A DNA stretch of 64,000 nucleotides, taken from the NCBI GenBank assembly GCA_020446945.1, contig JAGRDS010000014.1, positions 2,769-66,768 on the forward strand, given 5' to 3'. This document shows, in pieces, positions 51,475 through 60,921 of this stretch (its first letter is position 1; each line of letters starts with the position of its first letter). Source of the stretch: Parvularculaceae bacterium. Its GTDB lineage: Bacteria; Pseudomonadota; Alphaproteobacteria; Caulobacterales; Parvularculaceae. A model generated the notes under the pieces. It was not told the origin of the DNA, searched no databases, and was given only the letters and a program-made list of their open reading frames with translations. Made by a program: the position numbers and the translations under genes.

Positions 51475-52434
51475 ATGCGGGTCAGGCCGATTGATGAAGA
51501 AGTTATCGCCGCGCTTTTGCGGTTTCACGCGCGCGGCGAGCGCAGCGTTCTTGTGACGCTGATCCATGTCGACGGGTCGGCGCCGCGACCGGTCGGCAGC
51601 CAGATCGCCGTCAGCGAGAGCGGCGAGGCGGTCGGCTACATTACGGGCGGATGCGCAGAGGCCGCGTTCGCCGCCGAAGCGATAGATGCGTTACGCGCCG
51701 GAAAGGCGCGTCAACGCCGTTATGGCGCGGGTTCGCCCTATCTCGATGTGAAATTGCCGTGCGGGTCCGGCGTCGATGTTCATTTCGCCGTCGATCCGCG
51801 AGCCGCGATCATTTCGGCGATCGCCGAACGCCTTTCAGCGCGCAAACCGGCTTTCCTTGAAATAGACCTGCGCAGCGGCGAACTTTCCCTGCATGGGGAG
51901 GCGGCGGCGAGGGCGGACAGGGACGGCGTTTTCGTTCGCCCCTATTCGCCGCGCATTCGTCTTGAAATCGTCGGCAAGGGGCCGGTTGTGCGTGCGCTGG
52001 CGCGCGCCGGCGCGGCGACGGGCTATGAGATCAATGTGGTCTCGCCCGAGCGCGAAACGATAAGCGCCGTCGCCGATTGCGCAGATACGGTGCGCCGCCT
52101 GTCCAAACCGGAGGAATACGCGCCGGCCTTTGTCGATGCGCGAACCGCGGCGGCGGTTCTGTTTCACGAGCATGATTGGGATCCGCCGGTGATCGCCGCG
52201 CTTCTCGCCTCGCCCTGTTTTTATATCGGCGCGCTCGGCAGCCGCAAAACGCATGCGCGCCGCCTTGACGAATTGCGCGCGCGAGGCGTCTGCGAGGAGG
52301 CGTTGGAAACGGTCAACGGCCCGATCGGGGTCGATATCCATGCAAAAACGCCCGAAGAAATCGCAATATCCATTCTGGCGGAAATTATCGAAGCCGCGCG
52401 CAGCGACGGGGCGGGCGCAAGATGGCGAAGATAA
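51475..52434 (+). CDS. XdhC/CoxI-family molybdenum-cofactor insertion protein
   Basis: Start placed at the ATG at 51475 (MRVRPIDEEVIAALLRF); the frame is open back into the tRNA. The 319-residue product has the XdhC N-terminal block TLIHVDGSAPRPVGSQIAVS and YITGGCAEAAFAAEA. A Rossmann-like C-terminal domain follows with LEIVGKGPVVRALARAG and the signature YIGALGSRKTHARRLDEL. Such proteins bind and sulfurate or deliver Mo cofactor to xanthine-dehydrogenase-type enzymes. It overlaps the MocA-like gene by 13 bases. The IorAB hydroxylase 8 kb away is a plausible client. Confidence 0.9.
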   Translation: MRVRPIDEEVIAALLRFHARGERSVLVTLIHVDGSAPRPVGSQIAVSESGEAVGYITGGCAEAAFAAEAIDALRAGKARQRRYGAGSPYLDVKLPCGSGVDVHFAVDPRAAIISAIAERLSARKPAFLEIDLRSGELSLHGEAAARADRDGVFVRPYSPRIRLEIVGKGPVVRALARAGAATGYEINVVSPERETISAVADCADTVRRLSKPEEYAPAFVDARTAAAVLFHEHDWDPPVIAALLASPCFYIGALGSRKTHARRLDELRARGVCEEALETVNGPIGVDIHAKTPEEIAISILAEIIEAARSDGAGARWRR

Positions 52435-52991
52435 TCGCAATCGTCCTCGCGGCCGGCGCATCGCGGCGCCATCCGGGCTGGCCGAAGCTTTTACGGGAAT
52501 TCGGCGGCGTGCCGCTTATCGCACGCACGCTGGAGATGGTCGCGCGGTGCGGTTTTGAGGAAACGCGCGTTGTCATTCGCGCAAACGACGCTGAAATGCG
52601 GAGCGCTGCGCGTGCGTTCGGCTTCGCCGTCATAGAAAACGAAAACGCAGGTCGCGGCGTTGGAAGCTCGATCGCCTGCGGCGTTCCTGAACCCGGCGCG
52701 GCGATCGGCGCCGCCATTTTTCTCGGCGACATGCCGCTCATTCGTCCGCAAACGGTCGAAAAATTGAGATCGAATTTCGAAAGCGGCGCGGGGCGCGTCA
52801 TTCGTCCCGTTTACAACGGAGCGCCCGGCCATCCCGTCTTCATCGCGGCTGAGTATTTCGGTGCGCTGGCGCGGCTCAGCGGCGATGAAGGCGCGGCGGG
52901 GATTTTTAAAAAATCAGACGTGGCGTTAATTGCGACGCGCGATGCGGGCGTCGTCCGCGATTTCGATGTCGCGGAGGATTTCGCGGATTAG
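52422..52991 (+). CDS. MocA/MobA-like molybdenum-cofactor nucleotidyltransferase
   Basis: A 189-residue NTP-transferase fold. The nucleotide signature is IVLAAGASRRHPGWPKLLRE at residues 5-24, with FLGDMPLI near 106 and PVYNGAPGHPVFIAAEYFG near 127. Family members attach CMP (MocA) or GMP (MobA) to molybdopterin. Pairing with XdhC points to the cytidylyl form used by hydroxylases of the xanthine-oxidase family. Overlap with xdhC implies coupled translation. Confidence 0.85.
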   Translation: MAKIIAIVLAAGASRRHPGWPKLLREFGGVPLIARTLEMVARCGFEETRVVIRANDAEMRSAARAFGFAVIENENAGRGVGSSIACGVPEPGAAIGAAIFLGDMPLIRPQTVEKLRSNFESGAGRVIRPVYNGAPGHPVFIAAEYFGALARLSGDEGAAGIFKKSDVALIATRDAGVVRDFDVAEDFAD

Positions 52992-54163
52992 CCGATCAGC
53001 GCGCGTTCCGATTCCAGCGCGTCGAACAACCGATCGATATCGGACAGGTCATTGTAGAAATGCGGTGAAATGCGCAGATTGCCGTCGCGGTCGGATGTCG
53101 TGATCGCGCGCGCATCGAGCCGGGCGACGAGCGCCGGCGCGTCGGCGCATTTGATCGCCGTCATGGCGCCGCGCAGCGCCGGGTCCGCCGATCCGACGAT
53201 GCGCCAGCCATGGCGTATCGCGCGCCGCGCGATTTCGGCGTTCAACGACAGGATGCGCGCGCGCACATGATCGAGTCCGACGCTCATCAGCAGTTTAAGA
53301 CCAGCCTCCGCGACATACATGCCGGGAACGTTCGGCGTTCCGCTTTCAAACCGGCGCGCGCTATGCGACGGGCGGTTGTTGTAAATATCCATTGCGTGGA
53401 CGTCTTCCTGAGCGAACCAGCCGGAATTGACCGGCGTCAGGTCTGTTTTCGTCGCCGCGCGAACATAGCAGTATCCGACGCCGGCGCCGCCGATCAGGTA
53501 TTTCAGCGTGCCGCCGACAAGAAAATCGACGCCGAGCGCCCTGACATCCAGCCGCATCGAACCCGCCGCCTGATAGGCGTCGAGCAGAACCATTGCGCCC
53601 CGGCTGCGGGCAAGCTCGACAATCGGTCCGACATCCAGCATCGCGCCGTTGCGATAACAAACCAGCGGAATGGAAACGATCAGGGTTTTATCGCTGATCA
53701 GCCTGTCGAACTTCGCGAGGGCGATCGCCGCTCCGCTTTCGTCTGCGCGCGCGCGCCGGATACGCGCGCCTGCGCGTTCGCGTGCAAGCCAGATTTGCGA
53801 GGTTGTCGGAAAATCGAGATCTGTCAGCACCACCTCGTTTCGTCCGGCGGAGAAATCGAACGCCGAAGCGAGATTATTGACGGATTCGCTTACCGATCCG
53901 GTGAGCGCCATTTCGTCGGCGTCGCAATTGACGAGTTCGGCGAGAAGCGCGCGGACGCTTTCCGCCTTGCCGATCCAGGCGTTCCAGTCGGACCCTTTTT
54001 CATGGCGCGATTGCAAATACGCGCCGATCGCGTTCTGAACGTCGAGGCTGAGCGCGCCGTAGGAGCAGCTGTTGATATAAGTGCGTCGTTCAAAAATCGG
54101 AAACCGCGCGCGCAGCCCGGCGAAATCAGGCGCGCGCGCCGCTTCATCAGCCGATTGCGTCAT
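52988..54163 (-). CDS. Class V PLP-dependent aminotransferase / desulfurase-like
   Basis: Start at the ATG at 54163 is preferred to a TTG nine codons earlier. The 391-residue protein has the class V layout. The PLP-binding Asp is in VLLDAYQAAGSM, the Schiff-base lysine in GGTLKYLIGGAGVGYCYVR, and the small C-terminal domain has ISPHFYNDLSDIDRLFDAL. No NifS-type active-site cysteine loop is evident. It resembles kynureninase/isopenicillin-epimerase-like branches; the substrate is unknown. The stop meets the MocA stop tail to tail, and the start overlaps the NSS transporter by 17 bases. Confidence 0.85.
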   Translation of the reverse strand: MTQSADEAARAPDFAGLRARFPIFERRTYINSCSYGALSLDVQNAIGAYLQSRHEKGSDWNAWIGKAESVRALLAELVNCDADEMALTGSVSESVNNLASAFDFSAGRNEVVLTDLDFPTTSQIWLARERAGARIRRARADESGAAIALAKFDRLISDKTLIVSIPLVCYRNGAMLDVGPIVELARSRGAMVLLDAYQAAGSMRLDVRALGVDFLVGGTLKYLIGGAGVGYCYVRAATKTDLTPVNSGWFAQEDVHAMDIYNNRPSHSARRFESGTPNVPGMYVAEAGLKLLMSVGLDHVRARILSLNAEIARRAIRHGWRIVGSADPALRGAMTAIKCADAPALVARLDARAITTSDRDGNLRISPHFYNDLSDIDRLFDALESERALIG

Positions 54164-55472
54164 AGATCGCCGCTCCCAATACGATGACAAGCATCGCCGG
54201 TATCCCCCATCTGAGCCACAGTAACAAGAACCGCCGGAACGGCGAGGGCGTATCCGGCCATGAAAACTGCGCGAGGCGTTCTGCGCCGTTCATGATCCAT
54301 GCCGTCGCGATAACCGCCAGCATGCCGCCGAATATTGTAAAGCCGGACCCGAATACGAGGTCCATCCCCTCAATCAGGTCGGGGCGCCACGCCGGAAGCG
54401 CGATCAGGACGCAAACGATCGCGCCGACGATGATCCGCAATCGGCGCTCGCCGATTTTGCGACCGATCGGTTCTTCGGAAAGACTGACGGTAATCACCTC
54501 GAACGAAGCGATGACGGACAGGAATGCGACAAGGCAGAGCCCGACGAGCAGCGCGCTGCCGAACATACGCCCGTCCGGCATGACGGCGAAAAGTTCGGGA
54601 AGCACGCCGAACAACAGCCGCGGCCCGCTCGACAGCTCCATCCCGAACGAAAGAACGGCGGGTATGATGAACAGCGAAGCGAGAACCGCCGCCATCATAT
54701 CGCTGAAAGAGGTTAAAAACGCCGTCGATTGCAGATTGGAATCATCGCGCAGGAATTTTCCGTAAACGAGAATATAAGCCGCGCCGAGGCCGGCGGAGAA
54801 ATAGCATTGGCCGAGTGCGGCGAAAATCTCGCGCGGACCGATACGCGCAAAATCCGGTTTCATGAATTGTGCAATTTCGCCAAGAGAACCCGGCATCCGG
54901 AGAACGACGGCGATCAGGTAAAGGCAGATCAGGAAAAAGAATGGCACGAATATCCTGCTGATGCGCTCAATCCCGTCTTTCAGCCCGCGATCGATAACGA
55001 AAATGGCCGCCCAGACAATCGCGGCGCCTGTCATGAGCCCGAGAACGGGCGATCCGAGCGCCCTGGAATATTCCGGTATCGACGTCGAAGAAAAGCCTTT
55101 GGCAATTGAAAACCACGCGCTGTAGAAAACGTTTCCAACAACAAGCGTGTAATAAGAGGCGGCGGCAAGCACGCCGAAAACGAGGAGATAGCCGATAAAG
55201 CGCCCGGCCGCCCCGAAGGAACGCCGCATTACGGTGATCGTCGCGCCGCGATGACTGCGCGCAAGGGCGAGTTCGGCCATGAAGGCGGGAAGGGCGACGG
55301 TCAGCATGAAGAAGAAATAGAGCAGCAAAAACGCGCTGCCCCCATACGAGCCCATCATATAGGGAAAGCGCCAGACATTGCCGAGGCCGATCGCAACGCC
55401 CGCCAGCGTCAGAACAGTTGACGCCATGCCGGAGAATTTCGGCGCGCTTTGCGTATCGTGCGCTTCAGTCAT
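54147..55472 (-). CDS. Sodium-dependent amino-acid symporter (NSS/SNF family)
   Basis: A 441-residue, 11-12-helix LeuT-type transporter. Helix 1 carries the unwound sodium/substrate site AGVAIGLGNVWRFPYMMGSY, followed by GGSAFLLLYFFFMLTVALPA. FFSAGLGAAYILVYGKF is in helix 6 and SFEVITVSLSE in helix 8. It imports an amino acid or related amine with Na+. The overlapping downstream PLP enzyme may use the imported compound, though the substrate cannot be named. Confidence 0.92.
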   Translation of the reverse strand: MTEAHDTQSAPKFSGMASTVLTLAGVAIGLGNVWRFPYMMGSYGGSAFLLLYFFFMLTVALPAFMAELALARSHRGATITVMRRSFGAAGRFIGYLLVFGVLAAASYYTLVVGNVFYSAWFSIAKGFSSTSIPEYSRALGSPVLGLMTGAAIVWAAIFVIDRGLKDGIERISRIFVPFFFLICLYLIAVVLRMPGSLGEIAQFMKPDFARIGPREIFAALGQCYFSAGLGAAYILVYGKFLRDDSNLQSTAFLTSFSDMMAAVLASLFIIPAVLSFGMELSSGPRLLFGVLPELFAVMPDGRMFGSALLVGLCLVAFLSVIASFEVITVSLSEEPIGRKIGERRLRIIVGAIVCVLIALPAWRPDLIEGMDLVFGSGFTIFGGMLAVIATAWIMNGAERLAQFSWPDTPSPFRRFLLLWLRWGIPAMLVIVLGAAIYDAIG

Positions 55473-55506
55473 ATCGCCTCGCGCGCTCCGGTTCCTTCGT
55501 TCTTCT

Positions 55507-56559
55507 TTAATAATTTAGCGCCGGGCTTCCAGCGGGATAGAACGCTCCCATCAGGCGCATGCCGTTCGGCGACACGCATTCAAGCGCATGCATCTGTTTG
55601 CGCGGCAGGAAAATTATGTCGCCCGCGCCAACGGCCGCGCGCCGCGTTTGCGTGTGCATGAAACCCTCGCCGGACAGGATGACGATCGCCTCTTCGTAAA
55701 GGTGCTGGTGCGGTTCCGCGCACGATTGCGGTATCTCGCCGATAAACTGCGTGACCTCGCGCGAGCCGTTTTCCGGTCCGTTCAGCACCTGGTAGAAACG
55801 ATCGGCCATGGTTCGCCGCTGCGCGCTGTCCGCCCTGAAGGTGCGCGACGACATGTCCGCGGCGGATTGCGCGCCGTCCATCCAGACCGGCGCCGCGCGC
55901 GACGGGCAGACGGTGAGCGTCAGCACCGCGTCCGCCTCGCCCGGGTTTTCAATCGCCAGCGTTTCGCCGCGCATGATGAGAACGCCGGTTTCCGGCGCCG
56001 TTTCGCAGCGGGCGCCGTCGATCCGCAATATCGGCACGCCCTTGATAACGAAGGCGAGGATTTCAGCATCCGGAAAGCTGAACGGATCGGATGCGCCCTT
56101 TTTCATCGCGATGCGGAACATGGAAAGCAGATTTGCGCCGTCATCGGCGCCGATTGCGCAGGCGAGCGAGAGCGGGCCGCGCCGGATCGACAGTTCCGGA
56201 TCTATCGTTCTGACGAAACATCCCCCGTCGAGGGCGGATGTCGGGTGGCCCGACCGCCCGCGCGGCGCTATCGGCGCGGGTGCGCCGGCCGCGACCGGCT
56301 TCGCCGTTTCATAGCCGCCCTTGAGCGCGTTGTGGCTGCCGTCGCAATAGGGCGGGGTCTTTGTTCGCTTGCACGCGCATAACAGCGCTTCTTCCGATTT
56401 TTCGCTCCTGAAGCGAACCGGCTCTATTCCGGTTCCCTTGTGGGAGCCGTCGCAAAACGGCTGGCGCGCGCTTCGCCCGCAGGCGCACCAGGAATAGGCG
56501 CGGCCTTCCTCAAGCTGGACGAGACAGGGTTTTACGGCGGCGATGACAGGTTCGGACAT
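55507..56559 (-). CDS. Double CDGSH iron-sulfur / bicupin fusion protein
   Basis: Start at the ATG at 56559 (MSEPVIAAVKPCLVQ). Two CDGSH iron-sulfur modules open the 350-residue protein: C25-x-C27...C36-DGSH40 and C61-x-C63...C72-DGSH76. Each has the three cysteines and one histidine for a redox-active 2Fe-2S cluster. A linker near 80-110 is followed by two cupin folds. The first (about 130-220) has no clear metal ligands. The second (about 280-335) has the metal motif PHQHLYEEA and the later FLPRKQMHALE. Reaction unknown: the clusters may feed electrons to a metal-dependent cupin oxygenase or sense redox state. Confidence 0.85.
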   Translation of the reverse strand: MSEPVIAAVKPCLVQLEEGRAYSWCACGRSARQPFCDGSHKGTGIEPVRFRSEKSEEALLCACKRTKTPPYCDGSHNALKGGYETAKPVAAGAPAPIAPRGRSGHPTSALDGGCFVRTIDPELSIRRGPLSLACAIGADDGANLLSMFRIAMKKGASDPFSFPDAEILAFVIKGVPILRIDGARCETAPETGVLIMRGETLAIENPGEADAVLTLTVCPSRAAPVWMDGAQSAADMSSRTFRADSAQRRTMADRFYQVLNGPENGSREVTQFIGEIPQSCAEPHQHLYEEAIVILSGEGFMHTQTRRAAVGAGDIIFLPRKQMHALECVSPNGMRLMGAFYPAGSPALNY

Positions 56560-56784
56560 GTGCGCGATGTTTCGCACACATGGCGTGTTCGCGGAAGTAA
56601 CACTTGCGTCTTTCTTCGTCGTTCACCCTGATTTCGGCGTTCGCGGCGAAGGGCGGGCGCGGCGCCATGATCGGCTCAACTCGCCGAATCGCGCGCGCTG
56701 CTTGAAGGCGCCGCCGGTTCTTTCCTTTTTCGGCTCTTTTCGCTAGGTCCGCATGAGGGCGATAACTATTCCAGGGAATCAGCG

Positions 56785-58929
56785 ATGGCGTATGCGCAAC
56801 GGGCCGGTCTAGAAGTCGGCGAGCCTCTGGCGGCCTTCATAGAGGGGCGATGCCTTGAAGGGTCGGGACTGACTGCGGACGCATTCTGGAACGGCTTCGC
56901 CGCGATACTCGCCGAATTCACGCCGAGAAATCGCGCGCTCCTTGAAAAACGCGAAGCGCTTCAGAAAAAAATCAACGACTGGCACGATGCGCGCGCCGGA
57001 AAGAAAATCGATCAGACGGCGTATATCTCTTTCCTGAAAGAAATCGGCTACCTCGTCGATGAGCCCGCGCCATTCGCGATCCGGACGGAAAATGTCGATC
57101 CGGAGATCGCGACGCTCGCCGGCCCGCAGCTTGTCGTGCCCTCGCGCAATGCGCGCTTTGCGCTGAACGCCGCGAATGCGCGCTGGGGCAGTCTGTATGA
57201 CGCCTATTACGGAACGGATGCGCTGCCGGGCGCGGCCGCTGGCGGCGGCTATGACAGGGCGCGCGGCGACAGGGTGATCGCAGCGGCGCAAAAACTGCTT
57301 GATGAAATCGCGCCGCTCGCCTCGGGCGGTCATGGCGGCGTCAGCGCCTACAGCGTCGAAAACGGCGCGCTCTGCCCGGCGCTGAAAGACCCGGCGCAGT
57401 TCGCGGGCTGGCGCGGCGAGGCGTCGGCGCCCGACGCAATCGTGTTGTGCAATAACGGGCTGCATATCGAAATCGCGATTGATCGCGCGCATCCGATCGG
57501 AAAGGATTCGCGCGCCGGCGTTTGCGACATCCTGATGGAAGCGGCGCTGACGACGATTATCGACATGGAGGATTCAATCGCCGCCGTCGATGCGCAGGAC
57601 AAGACCGAAGCCTATGCGAACTGGCTGGGTCTTATCGACGGAACGCTTGAGGCGAGCTTTGCGAAGGGCGGCGGGCTCGTCAGCCGTTCGCTGGACGCTG
57701 ACCGCGAATACGTCGCGCCGGATGGAAAACCTTTCAGCCTGAAAGGGCGCAGCGTCCTTCTCGTGCGAAATGTCGGTCATCTGATGACGACGCCGGCCGT
57801 CCTCAATCCCGACGGAACCGAAGCGTTCGAAGGTCTCGTCGACGCCGTCGTTACGAGCCTTATCGCCGGCGTCGATATTCGCGGGCGCGGCAGATTCCGC
57901 AATTCGAACGCCGGGTCGGTTTACATCGTAAAACCGAAAATGCACGGGCCGGAAGAAGCGGCGCTGACGAATGATCTGTTCGCGGCGGTCGAAAATTTGC
58001 TCGGCTATCGGCCCAATACGCTGAAGATCGGCGTCATGGACGAGGAGCGGCGCACATCGGCGAACCTTGCAGCCTGCATCAAGGCGGTCGAAAGCCGGAT
58101 CGTGTTCATCAATACGGGCTTTCTCGATCGCACGGGCGATGAAATCCACACATCGATGCGCGCCGGCGCGTTCATCCGCAAGGGCGATATCAAGAATAGC
58201 GAGTGGATCAGGGCGTATGAGGCGCGCAATGTTCAGATCGGCCTCGCCTGCGGCCTTTCGGGCCGCGCGCAGATCGGCAAGGGCATGTGGGCGATGCCGG
58301 ATCGAATGGCCGATATGATGGAGCAGAAAATCGGCCATCCGATGAGCGGCGCCAACACCGCCTGGGTGCCGAGCCCGACCGCCGCGACCCTTCACGCGGT
58401 GCATTATCATCGCGTGAACGTTTTCGACCGCCAGAAGGAATTGCGGTCTGAGCCGGCGCCTGGCCTCGACAGGCTTTTGACGATCCCGATTGCGGATGGA
58501 AAGAATTTCAGCGACGAGGAGATTGAGAAGGAACTTGAAAATAACATTCAGGGAATTCTCGGCTATGTCGTTCGCTGGATCGATCAGGGCGTCGGCTGTT
58601 CTAAAGTGCCGGACATCAACGATATCGGCCTGATGGAAGATCGCGCGACATTGCGGATTTCCTCGCAGCATGTCGCGAACTGGCTGCGCTGGGGCGTTTG
58701 TTCGAAGGAGCAGGTCGACCGGGTTTTCCTTAAGATGGCCGCGAAAGTCGATGCGCAAAATGCGTCGGACGGCGCCTATGAGCCGATGGCCGAAAATCCG
58801 GACGGCGACATCGCCTTCGCCGCCGCAAGAGCGCTCGTATTTGAAGGCGAAGTCTCGCCGAGCGGTTATACCGAACCGCTTCTCCACGCTTTCCGGCTGA
58901 AGAAAAAAGCCGGCGCGAAAACGTACTGA
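56785..58929 (+). CDS. glcB: Malate synthase G
   Basis: A 714-residue single-chain malate synthase, the length of the G isoform. Diagnostic segments include [20 protein letters not shown] near 256-275, [20 protein letters not shown] near 366-385, [17 protein letters not shown] and the catalytic-base region near residue 625. It condenses glyoxylate with acetyl-CoA to malate, for growth on two-carbon compounds. Isocitrate lyase and glycolate oxidase genes are not in the window. It has its own upstream region of about 200 bases, divergent from the CDGSH-cupin gene. Confidence 0.97.
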   Translation: MAYAQRAGLEVGEPLAAFIEGRCLEGSGLTADAFWNGFAAILAEFTPRNRALLEKREALQKKINDWHDARAGKKIDQTAYISFLKEIGYLVDEPAPFAIRTENVDPEIATLAGPQLVVPSRNARFALNAANARWGSLYDAYYGTDALPGAAAGGGYDRARGDRVIAAAQKLLDEIAPLASGGHGGVSAYSVENGALCPALKDPAQFAGWRGEASAPDAIVLCNNGLHIEIAIDRAHPIGKDSRAGVCDILMEAALTTIIDMEDSIAAVDAQDKTEAYANWLGLIDGTLEASFAKGGGLVSRSLDADREYVAPDGKPFSLKGRSVLLVRNVGHLMTTPAVLNPDGTEAFEGLVDAVVTSLIAGVDIRGRGRFRNSNAGSVYIVKPKMHGPEEAALTNDLFAAVENLLGYRPNTLKIGVMDEERRTSANLAACIKAVESRIVFINTGFLDRTGDEIHTSMRAGAFIRKGDIKNSEWIRAYEARNVQIGLACGLSGRAQIGKGMWAMPDRMADMMEQKIGHPMSGANTAWVPSPTAATLHAVHYHRVNVFDRQKELRSEPAPGLDRLLTIPIADGKNFSDEEIEKELENNIQGILGYVVRWIDQGVGCSKVPDINDIGLMEDRATLRISSQHVANWLRWGVCSKEQVDRVFLKMAAKVDAQNASDGAYEPMAENPDGDIAFAAARALVFEGEVSPSGYTEPLLHAFRLKKKAGAKTY

Positions 58930-58940
58930 GGAATTCCTCC

Positions 58941-59690
58941 ATGGCGCTTCTCGTAATTGCATTCCTCATCACAGCGCTTCTTTACGCGATGGCCGGTTTC
59001 GGCGGCGGCTCAACCTATAATGCGCTGCTCGTCCTCAACGGAACGGACTATGAAATCCTTCCCGCGATTGCGCTCACCTGCAATATCATCGTCGTATCCT
59101 CCGGCGTTGCGCAATTCCTGCGCGCGCGCCGCATGCGCCTTCGCGATGTCGCGCCCTTGTGCATTTTGTCCGCGCCCGCCGCATGGGTCGGGGGGCGCAT
59201 TCAAGTGCCGGAGCAATTGTTCATTGCGATGCTCGGCGCGTCCTTGCTGGTTGCGGGGATTTTCATGTTCATCGACGCGCCCGAACCCAAAACGCTGGAT
59301 GCGCAAAAGCGTCCCTTTATACTTCCCGTTTCAATCGGCGGCGCCATCGGGTTTCTGTCCGGCCTTGTCGGCATCGGCGGGGGAATATTCCTCGCCCCCT
59401 TCCTGCATATTATCCGCTGGGGCCGCGCCCATGAAATCGCCGGCGCGGCGAGCTTTTTCATCCTGATCAACTCGCTCACCGGTCTCGCCGGGCAGGTTCA
59501 AAAACTGGACGCGCTCAGCAAGCTCGATGCGCTCGACGCCTATTGGCCGCTGCCGGTTTCGGTTCTCGTCGGCGGCGCAGTCGGCGGCTTCCTCGGCGCG
59601 CGAAAATTGCCCGCGGGCGTCATCAAGAAAATCACCGGCGCGCTCATATTGTTCGTCGCGGTCCGACTGCTCGCAACGCTCGTTACCTGA
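58941..59690 (+). CDS. TauE/SafE-family membrane transporter
   Basis: A 249-residue protein with about eight transmembrane helices in two repeated halves. The family motif appears twice: AGFGGGSTYNALLVLNGTD (residues about 15-33) and SGLVGIGGGIFLAPFLHIIR (about 138-157). Family members export sulfite, sulfoacetate or other sulfur and C2/C3 organic anions. It starts 12 bases after glcB and is probably co-transcribed, so a carboxylate substrate linked to glyoxylate metabolism is possible. Confidence 0.92.
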   Translation: MALLVIAFLITALLYAMAGFGGGSTYNALLVLNGTDYEILPAIALTCNIIVVSSGVAQFLRARRMRLRDVAPLCILSAPAAWVGGRIQVPEQLFIAMLGASLLVAGIFMFIDAPEPKTLDAQKRPFILPVSIGGAIGFLSGLVGIGGGIFLAPFLHIIRWGRAHEIAGAASFFILINSLTGLAGQVQKLDALSKLDALDAYWPLPVSVLVGGAVGGFLGARKLPAGVIKKITGALILFVAVRLLATLVT

Positions 59691-59778
59691 GTCGGCGGCG
59701 CGCCTTGCGACTGCCCTGTCCGATTTACCAGGCGCGATCGCGGCCGTAATAGGGTAGGGAGCCGAGTGAGAGGCGATC

Positions 59779-60909
59779 ATGGCGGGAACGCTCAAAGGAT
59801 TGCGCATCATCGAAATCGCGGGCATCGGGCCTGGGCCTTTCTGCGCCATGATGCTCGCCGATCATGGCGCGGAAGTCATTCGCGTCGACCGGCCCGAAGG
59901 CGATCCGTTAAGCGCCAATCCGCTCGCACGCTCGCGCAAATCCATCGCTATCGACATTCGAAAGCCGGAAGGCGCGGCGGTCGTTCGCGATCTTGCAAAA
60001 AACGCCGACGGGCTGATCGAGGGAAACCGGCCGGGCGTGATGGAGCGTCTCGGCCTCGGGCCGGATGCGCTTTTGAAAGAAAACGAAAAGCTCGTTTACG
60101 GCCGGATGACAGGATGGGGACAGACCGGTCCGCTCGCCGGCGCCGCAGGCCACGACATAAATTATATTTCGCTCGCCGGCGTGCTGCACGGCTGCGGGCG
60201 GGCGGACGGACCGCCGACGCCCCCGGTCAATTATCTCGGCGATTTCGGCGGCGGCGGCATGTTGCTCGCCTTCGGCATGGTCAGCGCGCTTCTCGCTGTG
60301 AAAAACGGCGCGCCGGGGCAGGTGATTGATTGCGCGATGACGGACGGGTCCGCGCTGCTGACGACGATGATATGGGGCATGCGCGCGCAAGGCGTCTGGC
60401 GCGACGAGCGCGGCGCAAACCTGCTCGATACGGGCGCGCATTTTTACAACACGTTCAGGACGCGCGACGGCGCCTGGATTTCCATCGGATCGATCGAGCC
60501 GAAATTCTACGCGCTGCTGCGGGACAAACTCGGACTTCAGGCGCGCCCGGAATTCGACGCGCAGATGGACCGCGCGCACTGGCCCGCGCTGACGGAGGAA
60601 TTGCGCGCGATATTCCTCACAAAAACGCGCGCGCAATGGTGCGACCTTCTGGAAGGAACGGATGTCTGCTTCGGCCCGGTTCTCTCCATGGCGGAGGCGC
60701 CGGACCACCCGCATAACGCCGCACGCCGGACCTTTACCGATGTCGGCGGCGTGACGCAGCCCGCGCCCGCGCCCCGGTTTTCCGCCTCGCGCGAACGCAC
60801 GCCGACGCCGCCGCGCGCGATCGGCGCTGATACGGATGAAATCCTGATGCTCGCCGGGTGCGACGCCGAAAGGATCGGGTCGCTGAGGCGCGCAGGGATC
60901 GTCCGCTAG
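59779..60909 (+). CDS. CaiB/BaiF CoA-transferase (alpha-methylacyl-CoA racemase-like)
   Basis: A 376-residue family III CoA-transferase. The N-terminal block GLRIIEIAGIGPGPFCAMML is followed by ADHGAEVIRVDRPEGDPL, RSRKSIAIDIRKPEG and EGNRPGVMERLGLGP, then GQTGPLAGAAGHDINYISLAG. These are the signature blocks of alpha-methylacyl-CoA racemase. It epimerises the 2-methyl carbon of branched acyl-CoAs or transfers CoA between acids. It stands 90 bases after the transporter and ends 12 bases from the convergent IorB gene. Substrate open. Confidence 0.93.
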   Translation: MAGTLKGLRIIEIAGIGPGPFCAMMLADHGAEVIRVDRPEGDPLSANPLARSRKSIAIDIRKPEGAAVVRDLAKNADGLIEGNRPGVMERLGLGPDALLKENEKLVYGRMTGWGQTGPLAGAAGHDINYISLAGVLHGCGRADGPPTPPVNYLGDFGGGGMLLAFGMVSALLAVKNGAPGQVIDCAMTDGSALLTTMIWGMRAQGVWRDERGANLLDTGAHFYNTFRTRDGAWISIGSIEPKFYALLRDKLGLQARPEFDAQMDRAHWPALTEELRAIFLTKTRAQWCDLLEGTDVCFGPVLSMAEAPDHPHNAARRTFTDVGGVTQPAPAPRFSASRERTPTPPRAIGADTDEILMLAGCDAERIGSLRRAGIVR

Positions 60910-60921
60910 CGCGTTTGCGCG

